From assembly GCA_050122535.1 (NCBI GenBank), contig JASFIT010000045.1, positions 1 through 17,596 on the forward strand: a stretch of DNA of 17,596 bases. The letters run 5' to 3'. The stretch's first letter is position 1. Each line of letters begins with the position of its first letter. Made by a program: the position numbers and the translations under genes. Below are positions 1-6,595 of this stretch, piece by piece. The notes under the pieces are model-generated. The model ran no database searches. It worked only from the letters and a program-made list of their open reading frames with translations, and had not been told where the DNA came from. Origin of the DNA: JASFEQ01 sp050122535 (GTDB lineage: Bacteria > Desulfobacterota > DSM-4660 > Desulfatiglandales > HGW-15).

Positions 1-125
1 CTGATCTCATAAGCAGGGCAGATCATATTTTGGACCCTGTGGAAGGGGTTACCGATTACAATCACCTCTCTGTGCGGACGGCTGCTGCCATCATTCTGGA
101 CCGATTGGCAGGCAGATATGAATAA
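1..125 (+). CDS. RNA methyltransferase (RNA_Me_trans/SPOUT-like), C-terminal end only
   Basis: Partial gene cut by the window edge. The frame beginning at base 3 reads 40 codons to a TAA at 123-125 and ends with the segment VEGVTDYNHLSVRTAAAII followed by LDRLAGRYE. This resembles the C-terminal end of the small SAM-dependent RNA methyltransferase family that lies between trmD and rplS in deltaproteobacteria and some thermophiles (Pfam RNA_Me_trans). The position directly upstream of rplS supports the call. The substrate is not known to me, and the catalytic part lies outside the window. It could instead be the tail of another SPOUT enzyme. Only the tail is seen, so confidence is moderate. 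Confidence 0.6.
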   Translation, partial: DLISRADHILDPVEGVTDYNHLSVRTAAAIILDRLAGRYE

Positions 126-220
126 ATGTGACCAGGGGGTTGTTTGAGCGAAGCGGTGCCTCGAAACCTAGCGCCGGCATATTGGTTGAGGTGAACAGAT
201 GCTAGATACTGGATGCTCGA

Positions 221-256
221 CCCGTCCTCCGCAGTAGCTCTGCTACGGAGGGCGGA
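221..256. repeat. Short palindromic repeat upstream of rplS
   Basis: In the 186-base gap before rplS, CCTCCGCAGTAG (226-237) faces CTACGGAGG (243-251), an imperfect hairpin with a three-base bulge. The same left arm occurs at 5762-5773 in a longer copy, so this is a dispersed element. It is preceded by short GATGCTAGATACTGGATGCT-like iterations (about 199-218). Confidence 0.6.
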
Positions 257-311
257 TGCCAGATACATTAGAAAAGAATTCCTTTATGAAGACATGTACT
301 GAGGTAGAGAT

Positions 312-656
312 ATGGACGTTATAGAAACTATTGAAAAAGAGCAGATGAGACTTGATATCCCTGATTTCAAAGCGGGCGACACCATCAGGGTCCATGCCAG
401 GATAAAAGAGGGAGAAAAGGAGAGAATCCAGATCTTTCAGGGTGTTGTATTGCGCAAGAGAAAAGGAAGAACCGGTGCGACTTTTACGGTTCGCAAAGTC
501 TCTTATGGAATTGGTGTTGAAAGGATCTTCCCCCTTCACTCACCGAACATCGATAAAGTTGAAATCGTTTCCAGGGGCAAAGTGAGAAGGGGAAGAATCT
601 ATTATTTACGAAAATTGAGGGGAAAGGCTGCTCGTATCAAAGAAAAAAGAACATAA
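312..656 (+). CDS. rplS: 50S ribosomal protein L19
   Basis: Structural protein of the large ribosomal subunit, placed near the 30S/50S interface. The 114 residues match the family in length and motifs: an N-terminal helix (MDVIETIEKEQ), the central GDTIRVHARIKEG and IQIFQGVVLRKRKGR stretches, FTVRKVSYGIGVERIFPLHSP, and a basic tail RRGRIYYLRKLRGKAARIKEK. The ATG at 312 is preceded by GAGGT at 301-305 with six bases of spacing, so this start is well supported. The RNA methyltransferase end upstream and rnhB downstream form the familiar rpsP-rimM-trmD-rplS type neighbourhood, although only part of it is visible. Nothing unusual is seen in the protein. Confidence 0.97.
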   Translation: MDVIETIEKEQMRLDIPDFKAGDTIRVHARIKEGEKERIQIFQGVVLRKRKGRTGATFTVRKVSYGIGVERIFPLHSPNIDKVEIVSRGKVRRGRIYYLRKLRGKAARIKEKRT

Positions 657-680
657 ACGCTCTTTTCTTGCCAGGGATTA

Positions 681-1358
681 TTGAAGAATTCAGCCAATAA
701 CCTACCTCTTTTCGCCGAGAGTGATATCCGCTCGGCTACCGATCCTTTTTTCCATGAAACCATGGCCCGGAAGGCCGGGTATGACCTCATAGCCGGCGTT
801 GATGAGGTTGGGCGGGGTCCCTTAGCAGGTCCCGTGGCTGCCGCTGCCGTCATTTTTCCGGAAGGGACTATCCTGCAAGGGATTAAAGATTCCAAAGCGA
901 TGACAGAAAAGGCGAGAGATGAGGCCTTTTCTCTCATTATTCAGAAGGCACTCGCCATTAGTGTCGGCGTCGTTTCCCACAGATTTATTGATGAAACCAA
1001 TATTTTGAAGGCCTCTTTGGAGGCCATGAAACGGGCCGTCTTATCTCTGGGCCCGGCTCCGGAGTATCTGTTTGTGGACGGGATTCATCCGGTTCCCGTC
1101 AATATCCCTCAAGGTTGTCTAAAAAAGGGGGATCAGAGATGTTTGAGTATCTCTGCCGCCTCTGTTGTTGCCAAGGTGTATCGGGACAGGATCATGCGGT
1201 CATATCATGAACGGTTTCCAGAGTATGGATTTCATCAAAACAAAGGTTATGGGACTAAGCGTCATTTTCAGGCCATACAGAGGCATGGCCCCTGTCCCAT
1301 TCACAGGCTATCCTTTCGGGGGGTTCCACAGGTTCCTCAAAAAGCGGAGCTCCCATGA
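681..1358 (+). CDS. rnhB: Ribonuclease HII
   Basis: Cleaves the RNA strand of RNA/DNA hybrids and starts removal of single ribonucleotides misincorporated into DNA. The 225-residue frame has the family's active-site motifs: GVDEVGRGPLAGP with D41 and E42, FVDG with D133, and SAASVVAKVYRD with D169, the four acidic metal ligands expected for RNase HII. GYGTKRH follows, as is usual. The start used is TTG at 681, which gives a 38-residue lead before the first strand; AGGGA at 673-677 is a weak ribosome site. An ATG at residue 28 (762) would also leave the whole catalytic domain intact and is a real alternative. The stop overlaps the start of yraN by ATGA, which implies translational coupling. 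Confidence 0.95.
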   Translation: MKNSANNLPLFAESDIRSATDPFFHETMARKAGYDLIAGVDEVGRGPLAGPVAAAAVIFPEGTILQGIKDSKAMTEKARDEAFSLIIQKALAISVGVVSHRFIDETNILKASLEAMKRAVLSLGPAPEYLFVDGIHPVPVNIPQGCLKKGDQRCLSISAASVVAKVYRDRIMRSYHERFPEYGFHQNKGYGTKRHFQAIQRHGPCPIHRLSFRGVPQVPQKAELP

Positions 1359-1726
1359 CCAAGGAACGACTGGATCTGGGAAAAGAGGGGGAAGAATTGG
1401 CCCTGAGAAAGATAAAGCGTCTCGGCTACAAATGTGTCACCCAGAACTACCGCTGCGCCCTCGGAGAGGTTGATCTTATCGCCAGAGACGGGGATTGCCT
1501 GGTCTTTATCGAAATAAAGACGAGAAAGGGCAAATCACTCGGCTATGCCAAAGAGGCGATAGATGGCAGAAAGCGTCGGCAGCTATCCAAGGTGGCGCTT
1601 GCTTACATGAAGTCCAACAACTGCTGCGATACGAAATCCAGATTTGATGTGGTGGCCATAAATATGAGTGATGAAGCAAAGGAGATCGAAGTGATTCAGA
1701 ATGCCTTTGACCTGGAATATCCATAA
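1355..1726 (+). CDS. yraN: UPF0102 protein YraN, endonuclease-like
   Basis: A 123-residue member of the UPF0102/YraN family, which has a restriction-endonuclease-like (PD-(D/E)xK) fold. Its cellular role is not firmly settled; the standard annotation is 'predicted endonuclease'. Visible motifs are LGKEGEELALRKIKRLGYK near the N-terminus (helix with conserved Gly-Glu), GEVDLIARD with E38 and D40, and VFIEIKTRKG with E53 and K55, which together form the putative metal site. The ATG overlaps the rnhB stop by four bases. This rnhB-yraN pairing is common in proteobacteria. The length fits the family (about 120 residues), and no truncation is seen. The stop lies at the edge of a repeat block that runs into the 5' end of rsmI. 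Confidence 0.93.
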   Translation: MTKERLDLGKEGEELALRKIKRLGYKCVTQNYRCALGEVDLIARDGDCLVFIEIKTRKGKSLGYAKEAIDGRKRRQLSKVALAYMKSNNCCDTKSRFDVVAINMSDEAKEIEVIQNAFDLEYP

Positions 1727-2774
1727 TCCAAAATCCCTGCCCCGTGAAGCGCGAAGCCTGCTTCACCGGGGCAAAATCCAAAAAGGGAAGTCAGAAATCC
1801 AAAATCCAAAATCTAAAATCCCTGCCCGCCATCGCTCTCGCCCGTCCGCCATCGGCTTCGCCTCAGGCGAACGCCGGGCGGGCTCAGGCGAGGCAGGCGG
1901 GCAAAATCTAAAATCGGGAATCCTCTACGTGGTCTCCACCCCCATCGGCAATCTTGAAGATATTACCCTGAGGGGTTTGCGAATTCTGAAAGAAGTGGAT
2001 CTGATCGCTGCAGAGGGTGTAAGCCATTCCAGGAAACTTTGCCAGAACCACGGCATCAAAACAAAATTGATGAGCTATAATCAACACAACCAAAGGAGGA
2101 GGGGACCCGAGCTCATAAGGAGATTGAAATCGGGATTAGATGTGGCTCTTGTGACCAACGCCGGGACACCCGGTGTTTCCGATCCGGGCGCTTTACTGAT
2201 TCATCAGGCTGTGGAAGAGGGCATCAAGGTGTCTCCCATTCCGGGGCCTTCTGCCGTCATATCGGCCCTTTCCGTCTCAGGCCTTCGCGCCGAAAGATTT
2301 CTCTTTTTGGGATTTTTGTCCCACAAGTCGAGCAAAAGAAGAAATGAACTGAAGAATTTGATATCCGAAAAGCGAACAATGGTCTTTTTTGAGGCGCCTC
2401 ACCGTCTTCAGGCCATGTTAATGGATCTCAAAGATATTCTGGGAGACCGGCACATTGTATTGCTGCGAGAGATGACTAAGGTTTTTGAGGAGATAAAGCG
2501 CGGGTTGGCGAGTGCTGTTTTGAGACAGCTTGAGCCGGACAATGTCAAAGGTGAATTCACCCTGGTGGTTGCTGGTCGTGAAAAGAATGTGGAAGAGGGT
2601 TCCATTGATAAAGAGACGCAAAGAAGGATTGAGAAACTTTTGAGGGAAAACAATCTGAGTGTAAAGGATGTGGCCGCCCAGGTTTCTGAAGAAAAAGGCT
2701 TCACCTACCGAAGGCTTTACAAGGCATGTCTTTCCATAAAAAGAGCCCTACGCCCTTCGGGCGAAGGGAATTAA
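1701..2774 (+). CDS. rsmI: 16S rRNA (cytidine1402-2'-O)-methyltransferase RsmI, with repeat-encoded N-terminus
   Basis: SAM-dependent tetrapyrrole-methylase-fold enzyme expected to 2'-O-methylate C1402 of 16S rRNA in the decoding centre. The core begins about residue 74 with LYVVSTPIGNLEDITLRGL. It continues with VALVTNAGTPGVSDPGALL, PIPGPSAVISALSVSGL, FLFLGFLSHKSSKRR and TMVFFEAPHRLQ, and closes with LLREMTKVFEEIKRG and GEFTLVVAGR; a small C-terminal helical domain ends at 357. The first ~73 residues are basic, low-complexity and encoded by repeat DNA. The true start is unclear: ATG 1701 overlaps yraN by 26 bases, TTG 1707 is close, and GTG 1929 would cut the first strand. Two usually strict motifs differ: AEGVS where AEDTR is normal (residues 104-108), and VTNAGTP where SDAGTP is normal. 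The family call is secure; exact start and full activity are not. Confidence 0.88.
   Translation: MPLTWNIHNPKSLPREARSLLHRGKIQKGKSEIQNPKSKIPARHRSRPSAIGFASGERRAGSGEAGGQNLKSGILYVVSTPIGNLEDITLRGLRILKEVDLIAAEGVSHSRKLCQNHGIKTKLMSYNQHNQRRRGPELIRRLKSGLDVALVTNAGTPGVSDPGALLIHQAVEEGIKVSPIPGPSAVISALSVSGLRAERFLFLGFLSHKSSKRRNELKNLISEKRTMVFFEAPHRLQAMLMDLKDILGDRHIVLLREMTKVFEEIKRGLASAVLRQLEPDNVKGEFTLVVAGREKNVEEGSIDKETQRRIEKLLRENNLSVKDVAAQVSEEKGFTYRRLYKACLSIKRALRPSGEGN
1728..1918. repeat. Repeat block (AATCCAAAATC iterations and hairpins) at the 5' end of rsmI
   Basis: Short AAAATC-type iterations (1728-1737, 1773-1780, 1797-1820 and 1902-1915) enclose two dyads. The first is TGCCCCGTGAAGC (1738-1750) facing 1760-1773, a 13-bp stem with one bulged C. 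The second is GCCCGCC (1824-1830) facing GGCGGGC (1896-1902). Similar AATCCAAAATC strings recur at 11416-11449. The block has the texture of intergenic repeat DNA, yet it lies in the open frame joined to rsmI. Confidence 0.75.
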
Positions 2775-2992
2775 AATGCCTAAAATGGAGGATTCATGAG
2801 ATTGCTTCGTTGCCTGAACGGGGGCAGCACTCCAAATCGGCCGAGCCTTTCTGCAGTGAGTCCTTAAATGAAATCTGGTTTTCGAATTTAGTCGAGAAAC
2901 TTGACCCCGAACCGCTCGTCGCGGGCTCGCCAGGACCTTGAGAGATCTTGCATCAAGCCGCGCGTTCACCAAAATCAACTTTAGGCATTTTA
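2772..2992. repeat. 13-bp perfect inverted repeats bounding a ~195-bp non-coding insert
   Basis: TAAAATGCCTAAA (2772-2784) is the exact reverse complement of TTTAGGCATTTTA (2980-2992). The left copy begins on the rsmI stop codon. The 195 bases between hold no convincing gene. The shape is that of a small non-autonomous element or a decayed one; no target duplication was identified. Beyond it, CACTTTAG is repeated at 2995-3002 and 3005-3012. Confidence 0.55.
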
Positions 2993-3081
2993 GACACTTT
3001 AGCTCACTTTAGGCACTTGAGAGAGGTATTTCAAAGGATGTCCGTCACATATTATATATCTCGGTTACGGAGTGAAATGAG
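2775..3081. other. Gap between rsmI and ptsH without a recognisable gene
   Basis: About 307 bases. They hold the inverted-repeat unit and the TTTAGGCA/CACTTTAG iterations described separately, then an AT-rich patch (3048-3060, with TATTAT at 3050-3055) before ptsH that could be part of a promoter; no good -35 partner is seen. Short frames here have low-complexity products without family motifs. Confidence 0.6.
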
Positions 3082-3366
3082 TTGAATTCATCCAAGGAGT
3101 TGATAAAAAAGCTAAGAATTGATAATGATTTAGGGTTGCATGCGCGTGCGGCAGCCAAAATCGTAGAGTTGTCCAAGCAGTATGAATCAGAGCTTTTCCT
3201 TCGGAGGGATGAGGAAGAAGTGGATGGGGGCAGTATCCTGTCCATACTCACCCTAGCCTGTCCCAAGGGCACGGAGGTGGAAGCCAGGGCTGTAGGTGAT
3301 GACTCAGAAGAACTGCTGGAAAAACTGAGTGAGCTATTCAAAGGAAAGTTTGGCGAGAAAAAATGA
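3082..3366 (+). CDS. ptsH: Phosphocarrier protein HPr
   Basis: Small phosphocarrier that takes a phosphoryl group from enzyme I on a histidine and passes it to EIIA domains. The 94 residues match the HPr fold: a first strand (KKLRIDNDLGLHARAAAKIVEL) carrying the active-site H20 in GLHARAAAK, followed by a Ser-containing second motif GGSILSILTL. S51 sits where HPr kinase phosphorylates HPr in other bacteria (Ser46), so regulatory phosphorylation is possible. The TTG at 3082 is preceded by GGAG (3069-3072) with nine bases of spacing; no in-frame ATG fits. The stop overlaps ptsI by ATGA. No EII genes are visible here, so sugar uptake cannot be assumed; a regulatory phosphorelay is equally plausible. 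Confidence 0.95.
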   Translation: MNSSKELIKKLRIDNDLGLHARAAAKIVELSKQYESELFLRRDEEEVDGGSILSILTLACPKGTEVEARAVGDDSEELLEKLSELFKGKFGEKK

Positions 3367-5153
3367 GGAAAGGTCAGCCCGCAAAGATTAATAAACTGGA
3401 GGGCATAGCCGTCTCTCCTGGCATCATTGTTGGAAAAGCACGTCTTGTGGACAGATCCAGGGTAAAAATCCTCTACCAGTATCTCATTAGTGATACGCAG
3501 GTCAGCCTGGAGGTGGAACGATTCAAAGAGGCCCTAAACGCCACGAAAGACCAGATTATCGCGCTCAAGAATGGGATGCCAGATCAGCTTAAGCAACACG
3601 CCTTCATACTTGATACGCAACTGATGATCATGGATGATGGCATGATTTCCGAGTCCACCATTGACACCATTACAAAGGAAAAGATGAACGCTGAGTGGGC
3701 CCTCAAGAAATCGCTCCAGAAGATAAGACAGCTCTTCCAACAAATAGACGATGGATACATCAGAGAACGGATCAATGATGTGGAATATGTAGCTGAGAGG
3801 GTATTGAGAAACCTGGCCGGAAAAGAGCAGGAGAGCTTGTCTGAAATCACTGACCGCGTCATCATTGTGGCGCACGATTTGTCGCCGGCGGATACGAGCG
3901 AGATGAATATCGGTAAAGTTAAGGGTTTTATAACCGATGTGGGTGGCCCCACATCCCATACAGCCATTATGGCCCAGGCCCTGGAAATACCCGCTGTGGT
4001 GGGATTGGAATCCATAACCCAGCGGGTTCAGGATGGGGTCCTTCTCATCGTGGACGGAAACTCGGGAGAGGTCATCATAGATCCTGATGACGAGGTCATC
4101 ATTGCTTACCAGGAGAAACAGCTCGAGCTTGAAAGGTACAGATCAAGTATTGACCGGATAAGTTATCTCCCGGCAGAAACGGTTGACGGGCATAGAATAG
4201 CGGTCCAGGCAAATCTGGAGCTGCTGGAAGAGGTGGTTCCGGCCAGGGACCATGGGGCAGAAGGTGTTGGCCTATACAGGACAGAGTTTCTATATCTCAG
4301 AAGTAAAGGGGTCCCGAGTGAGAAGGAACTGTTTGAGGATTACAAAGAACTGGCGGAAATTGTTGCCCCGGCCCCAGTCACCATAAGGACGCTGGATATA
4401 GGGGGAGACAAATTCTCATCGGACCTGAATTTGACAAAGGAAATGAATCCTGCCCTTGGTCTGAGGGCCATTCGATTTTGCCTCAGGGAGCCAAAAATCT
4501 TCAGGAGTCAATTGCGGGCCATACTCAGAGCAAGTGCCCATGGGGAAGTCCGATTGCTGTTTCCCATGATCTCGGGGTTGCAAGAAATCCTGGATACCAA
4601 GAAGGTTCTGAAGGACGTCAAAAAAGAGCTTAACAAGAGAAAGATAAAGTATGCCCGAAATATGAAGGTGGGGATCATGATCGAGATCCCATCGGCGGTA
4701 ACCATGGCCGATGCTCTGGCCAAGCACGTGGACTTCTTCAGTATCGGCACCAACGACCTTATTCAATATGCCTTGGCTATTGACAGGATCAACGAGCACG
4801 TGGCTTATATGTACCAGCCTTTTCATCCGGCTATTCTGAGAATGATCCAACACGTGGTGGTGGTGGCAAAGAATGCAGGCATAAAGGTGGCCCTTTGTGG
4901 TGAGATGGCTGGGGATCCACTTTGTGCATTTATACTGGTCGGTCTAGGTCTGGATGAGCTGAGCATGAATGCGCAATCCATACCCATGATCAAGAAAATC
5001 ATCAGGTCAATTTCCATGAAAGATGCCCAAGCCGATCTGGAACATATCATGCAGCTGGAAACGGCCAAGCAAGTAAGGAAGTTCATCGTCAAGAAAATGA
5101 AACCCTTGATATCGGAATTGGATGAAAAGGGGTATTACATAAAGGTATCATAA
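3363..5153 (+). CDS. ptsI: Phosphoenolpyruvate-protein phosphotransferase, enzyme I
   Basis: Uses phosphoenolpyruvate to phosphorylate itself on a histidine and then transfers the phosphate to HPr; cytoplasmic. At 596 residues it is near the usual length (about 575). Domains in order are the N-terminal swivelling and HPr-binding helical region (LEGIAVSPGIIVGKA from residue 12), the phosphohistidine loop GGPTSHTAIMAQALEIPAVV with H199, and the C-terminal PEP-binding barrel. The barrel carries GVGLYRTEFL (R306), TIRTLDIGGDK (R342), GIMIEIPSA (E441), FFSIGTNDLIQY and ALCGEMAGDP with the catalytic C512. All key residues are present. The ATG overlaps the ptsH stop, so the two are translated together. 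Nothing suggests fusion or truncation. Confidence 0.97.
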   Translation: MRKGQPAKINKLEGIAVSPGIIVGKARLVDRSRVKILYQYLISDTQVSLEVERFKEALNATKDQIIALKNGMPDQLKQHAFILDTQLMIMDDGMISESTIDTITKEKMNAEWALKKSLQKIRQLFQQIDDGYIRERINDVEYVAERVLRNLAGKEQESLSEITDRVIIVAHDLSPADTSEMNIGKVKGFITDVGGPTSHTAIMAQALEIPAVVGLESITQRVQDGVLLIVDGNSGEVIIDPDDEVIIAYQEKQLELERYRSSIDRISYLPAETVDGHRIAVQANLELLEEVVPARDHGAEGVGLYRTEFLYLRSKGVPSEKELFEDYKELAEIVAPAPVTIRTLDIGGDKFSSDLNLTKEMNPALGLRAIRFCLREPKIFRSQLRAILRASAHGEVRLLFPMISGLQEILDTKKVLKDVKKELNKRKIKYARNMKVGIMIEIPSAVTMADALAKHVDFFSIGTNDLIQYALAIDRINEHVAYMYQPFHPAILRMIQHVVVVAKNAGIKVALCGEMAGDPLCAFILVGLGLDELSMNAQSIPMIKKIIRSISMKDAQADLEHIMQLETAKQVRKFIVKKMKPLISELDEKGYYIKVS

Positions 5154-5209
5154 GTACTGTTCAACCACTAAACGACTTAACCACTCAACCAGATTTCTTG
5201 GGAATTTCC

Positions 5210-5665
5210 ATGGATAAGAAGATTGTCTGCCAGAACAGAAGGGCAGCTCACGATTATTTCATCGACGAGGTCTATGAGGCAGGCATGGTCCTTTTGGGAC
5301 CAGAGGCAAAATCACTCCGAGAAGGCAGAGCAAGTCTTGTGGATAGTTATGCCAGGGTTAAGAGGGGTGAAGTATTTCTCCATAACATGCGTATCACCCC
5401 TTACGCTCACGCCCATCACATGAATTTAGATCCCACAAGAACAAGGAAGCTTCTCCTGAGTAAAATGGAGATCAAGCGTCTCATTGGAAAAACGGAACAG
5501 AAAGGATATACGTTGATTCCTCTAAGGGTCTACTTTGCCGGAAGCTGGGCCAAGGTGGAGCTTGCCCTTGCAAAAGGAAAGAGGAAAGTGGATAAGAGGC
5601 GGGCTCTAAAAGAGAAGGACCTGAAGAGGGAGATGGAGCAGGCGCGGAAAAAGGGAGAGTATTGA
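5210..5665 (+). CDS. smpB: SsrA-binding protein SmpB
   Basis: Binds tmRNA and delivers it to stalled ribosomes for trans-translation. The 151-residue protein has the usual barrel core: KIVCQNRRAAHDYFIDEVYEAGMVLLGPEAKSLREG, then SLVDSYARVKRGEVFLHNMRITPY, the TRTRKLLLSKMEIKRLIGK segment, LIPLRVYFAGSWAKVELALAKGKRKVDKR, and a lysine/arginine-rich tail of the type that folds in the mRNA channel. I chose ATG 5210, with GGGA at 5200-5203 six bases upstream, over the TTG at 5198 four codons earlier. The RNA partner ssrA follows about 220 bases downstream, a common pairing. The short upstream gap carries AACCACTAAACGACTTAACC-like iterations. Confidence 0.96.
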   Translation: MDKKIVCQNRRAAHDYFIDEVYEAGMVLLGPEAKSLREGRASLVDSYARVKRGEVFLHNMRITPYAHAHHMNLDPTRTRKLLLSKMEIKRLIGKTEQKGYTLIPLRVYFAGSWAKVELALAKGKRKVDKRRALKEKDLKREMEQARKKGEY

Positions 5666-5761
5666 CCCTTCGACGACTCTTTAACCCCGGTCTTGAGAGC
5701 GGGGTAAAAAGAGCCGCTCAGGGTCAACCCTGAGCATGTCCCGCGCGCCCGTTCTCTCCAT

Positions 5762-5813
5762 CCTCCGCAGTAGTCTGCTACAGAGGATGGGCGTAGCAGT
5801 CCTACTGCGGAGG
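5762..5813. repeat. Long hairpin repeat between smpB and ssrA
   Basis: CCTCCGCAGTAG (5762-5773) pairs perfectly with CTACTGCGGAGG (5802-5813). Nested inside, CTGCTAC (5775-5781) pairs with GTAGCAG (5793-5799), leaving an 11-base loop. The structure is a nearly continuous 19-bp stem, and a shorter relative lies at 226-251. The dyad between TCAGGGT (5718-5724) and ACCCTGA (5727-5733) just upstream belongs to the same repeat-rich gap. Confidence 0.75.
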
Positions 5814-5840
5814 GTGGAGGAGCACGGGGTAGGCGAAGGG

Positions 5841-5869
5841 TTGACTATTACCCCCAACGTGTCTATCAT
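5841..5869 (+). promoter_or_regulatory. Sigma70-type promoter of ssrA
   Basis: TTGACT (5841-5846) and TATCAT (5864-5869) are separated by 17 bases. A transcription start near 5876 is expected, about ten bases before the mature tmRNA 5' end, which leaves a short leader for RNase P to remove. Called from sequence match and position only. Confidence 0.65.
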
Positions 5870-5886
5870 GTAAGAGTATCCCTTAT

Positions 5887-6240
5887 GGGGGCGAAACGGG
5901 TTCGACGGGGATAAAGAAGCTTGAGTGGCATACCGAGGTTCCATCTGCTCGTAAAACAGGTGGAGATAAAGTAGACGCAGATGATTATGCGTATGCCCTA
6001 GCCGCCTAAAAGGCTAGCGCCCTGTCTTTCTGTCCTGCGAGATTGATAAGGGCGTCGACATAGCGGGATAGCCCTTCCCTTTAACCTGTAGACTGGATGG
6101 GCGAAAATTTATACAGGTTAGTCCCTCGGCAACCTGGCCCGGTAGGGAACCCTGGGGCGAAAATCTAATATCGGGCTATGTATGTAGAAGCTTAAGCGGA
6201 ATATTTTCGGACGGGGGTTCGACTCCCCCCGCCTCCACCA
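5887..6240 (+). ncRNA. ssrA: tmRNA (10Sa RNA)
   Basis: Rescues stalled ribosomes by acting as tRNA and then as mRNA. The 5' end GGGGGCGAAACGGGTTCGAC is the standard tmRNA start. The 3' end carries a T-arm (GGGGGTTCGACTCCCCC) and CGCCTCC followed by an encoded CCA (6238-6240). The acceptor stem GGGGGCG (5887-5893) pairs with CGCCTCC (6231-6237) with one G-U pair. The tag frame lies at 5977-6009, followed by a hairpin CTAGCC/GGCTAG (5998-6017). The length of 354 bases is normal for a one-piece tmRNA. The SmpB gene is just upstream. Ends are fixed by the acceptor pairing. Confidence 0.97.
5977..6009 (+). other. tmRNA proteolysis-tag reading frame (ADDYAYALAA)
   Basis: The resume codon is taken as GCA at 5977, after GTAGAC, by analogy with known tmRNAs. 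The frame encodes ADDYAYALAA and ends with TAA. The C-terminal ALAA matches the ClpXP/ClpAP-type degron common to tags. If the resume codon were misplaced by one codon, only the first residue would change. Confidence 0.85.
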
Positions 6241-6278
6241 TCTTTTCCATGTAATATCAATAAGTTGGCCTTTCTCAG

Positions 6279-6303
6279 ATGACACCCCTTTGGGTGTCAT
6301 TTT
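6279..6303 (+). terminator. Probable intrinsic terminator after ssrA
   Basis: ATGACACCC (6279-6287) and GGGTGTCAT (6292-6300) form a perfect 9-bp stem with a four-base loop (CTTT), followed by TTTT (6300-6303, the first T closing the stem). The U-tract is short, so termination may be partial, but position and stem suit the end of the tmRNA transcript. Confidence 0.6.
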
Positions 6304-6471
6304 GGTGTCAGCGCCAATATTTTTCCCACGTTCAAATGTATCCCTCCGAGTCCCGAATCTAAGCGGATATGAACAGCTATTCTGAGGATTTGGGGAACCA
6401 TACCAGGCATGTTTTGATAGATTTTGGCAGGTGGCCTTGAAATTCTGCCCTTGGTTATTTGTAAGATATCT

Positions 6472-6493
6472 GTAATCAAAAGGTTTTGATTAC
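6472..6493. promoter_or_regulatory. 22-bp near-perfect palindrome, candidate operator
   Basis: Ten-base arms, GTAATCAAAA (6472-6481) and TTTTGATTAC (6484-6493), surround a central GG. A further AATCAA half-site follows at 6496-6501. It lies about 73 bases upstream of the -35 box of the regulator gene, a reasonable place for a regulator-binding site. It could instead be a weak bidirectional hairpin. Confidence 0.45.
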
Positions 6494-6565
6494 CAAATCA
6501 ATACTGCAATGAATCCTCATTCAGTCCAATTCAACCATATGGCAAGAATGTTGTAATCATAAGTG

Positions 6566-6595
6566 TTGACAAATATTGAATAATATATTTAGTAT
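6566..6595 (+). promoter_or_regulatory. Sigma70-type promoter of the MalT-like regulator
   Basis: A consensus TTGACA (6566-6571) and TAGTAT (6590-6595) lie 18 bases apart in an AT-rich stretch. This would give a start near 6602 and a leader of about 115 bases before the ATG at 6719. Confidence 0.55.

Noticed and set aside
2726..2978. Short frames on both strands in the rsmI-ptsH gap
   Set aside because: Products are translations of repeat DNA with no family motifs, and one overlaps the rsmI 3' end.
5684..5710. Hairpin ACCCCG/CGGGGT after smpB as a terminator
   Set aside because: The stem is only six pairs and is followed by A's rather than T's on the + strand; the orientation would suit only a minus-strand transcript, and none is seen.
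6200..6240. Attachment site (att) at the ssrA 3' end
   Set aside because: No second copy of the ssrA end was found in the window and no integrase gene is present, so the claim cannot be supported here.
6118..6300. Minus-strand frame over the tmRNA 3' end
   Set aside because: It lies across the structured RNA gene; the frame comes from the T-arm and terminator sequence (product with WWRRGESNPRP, a familiar false translation of tRNA-like ends).
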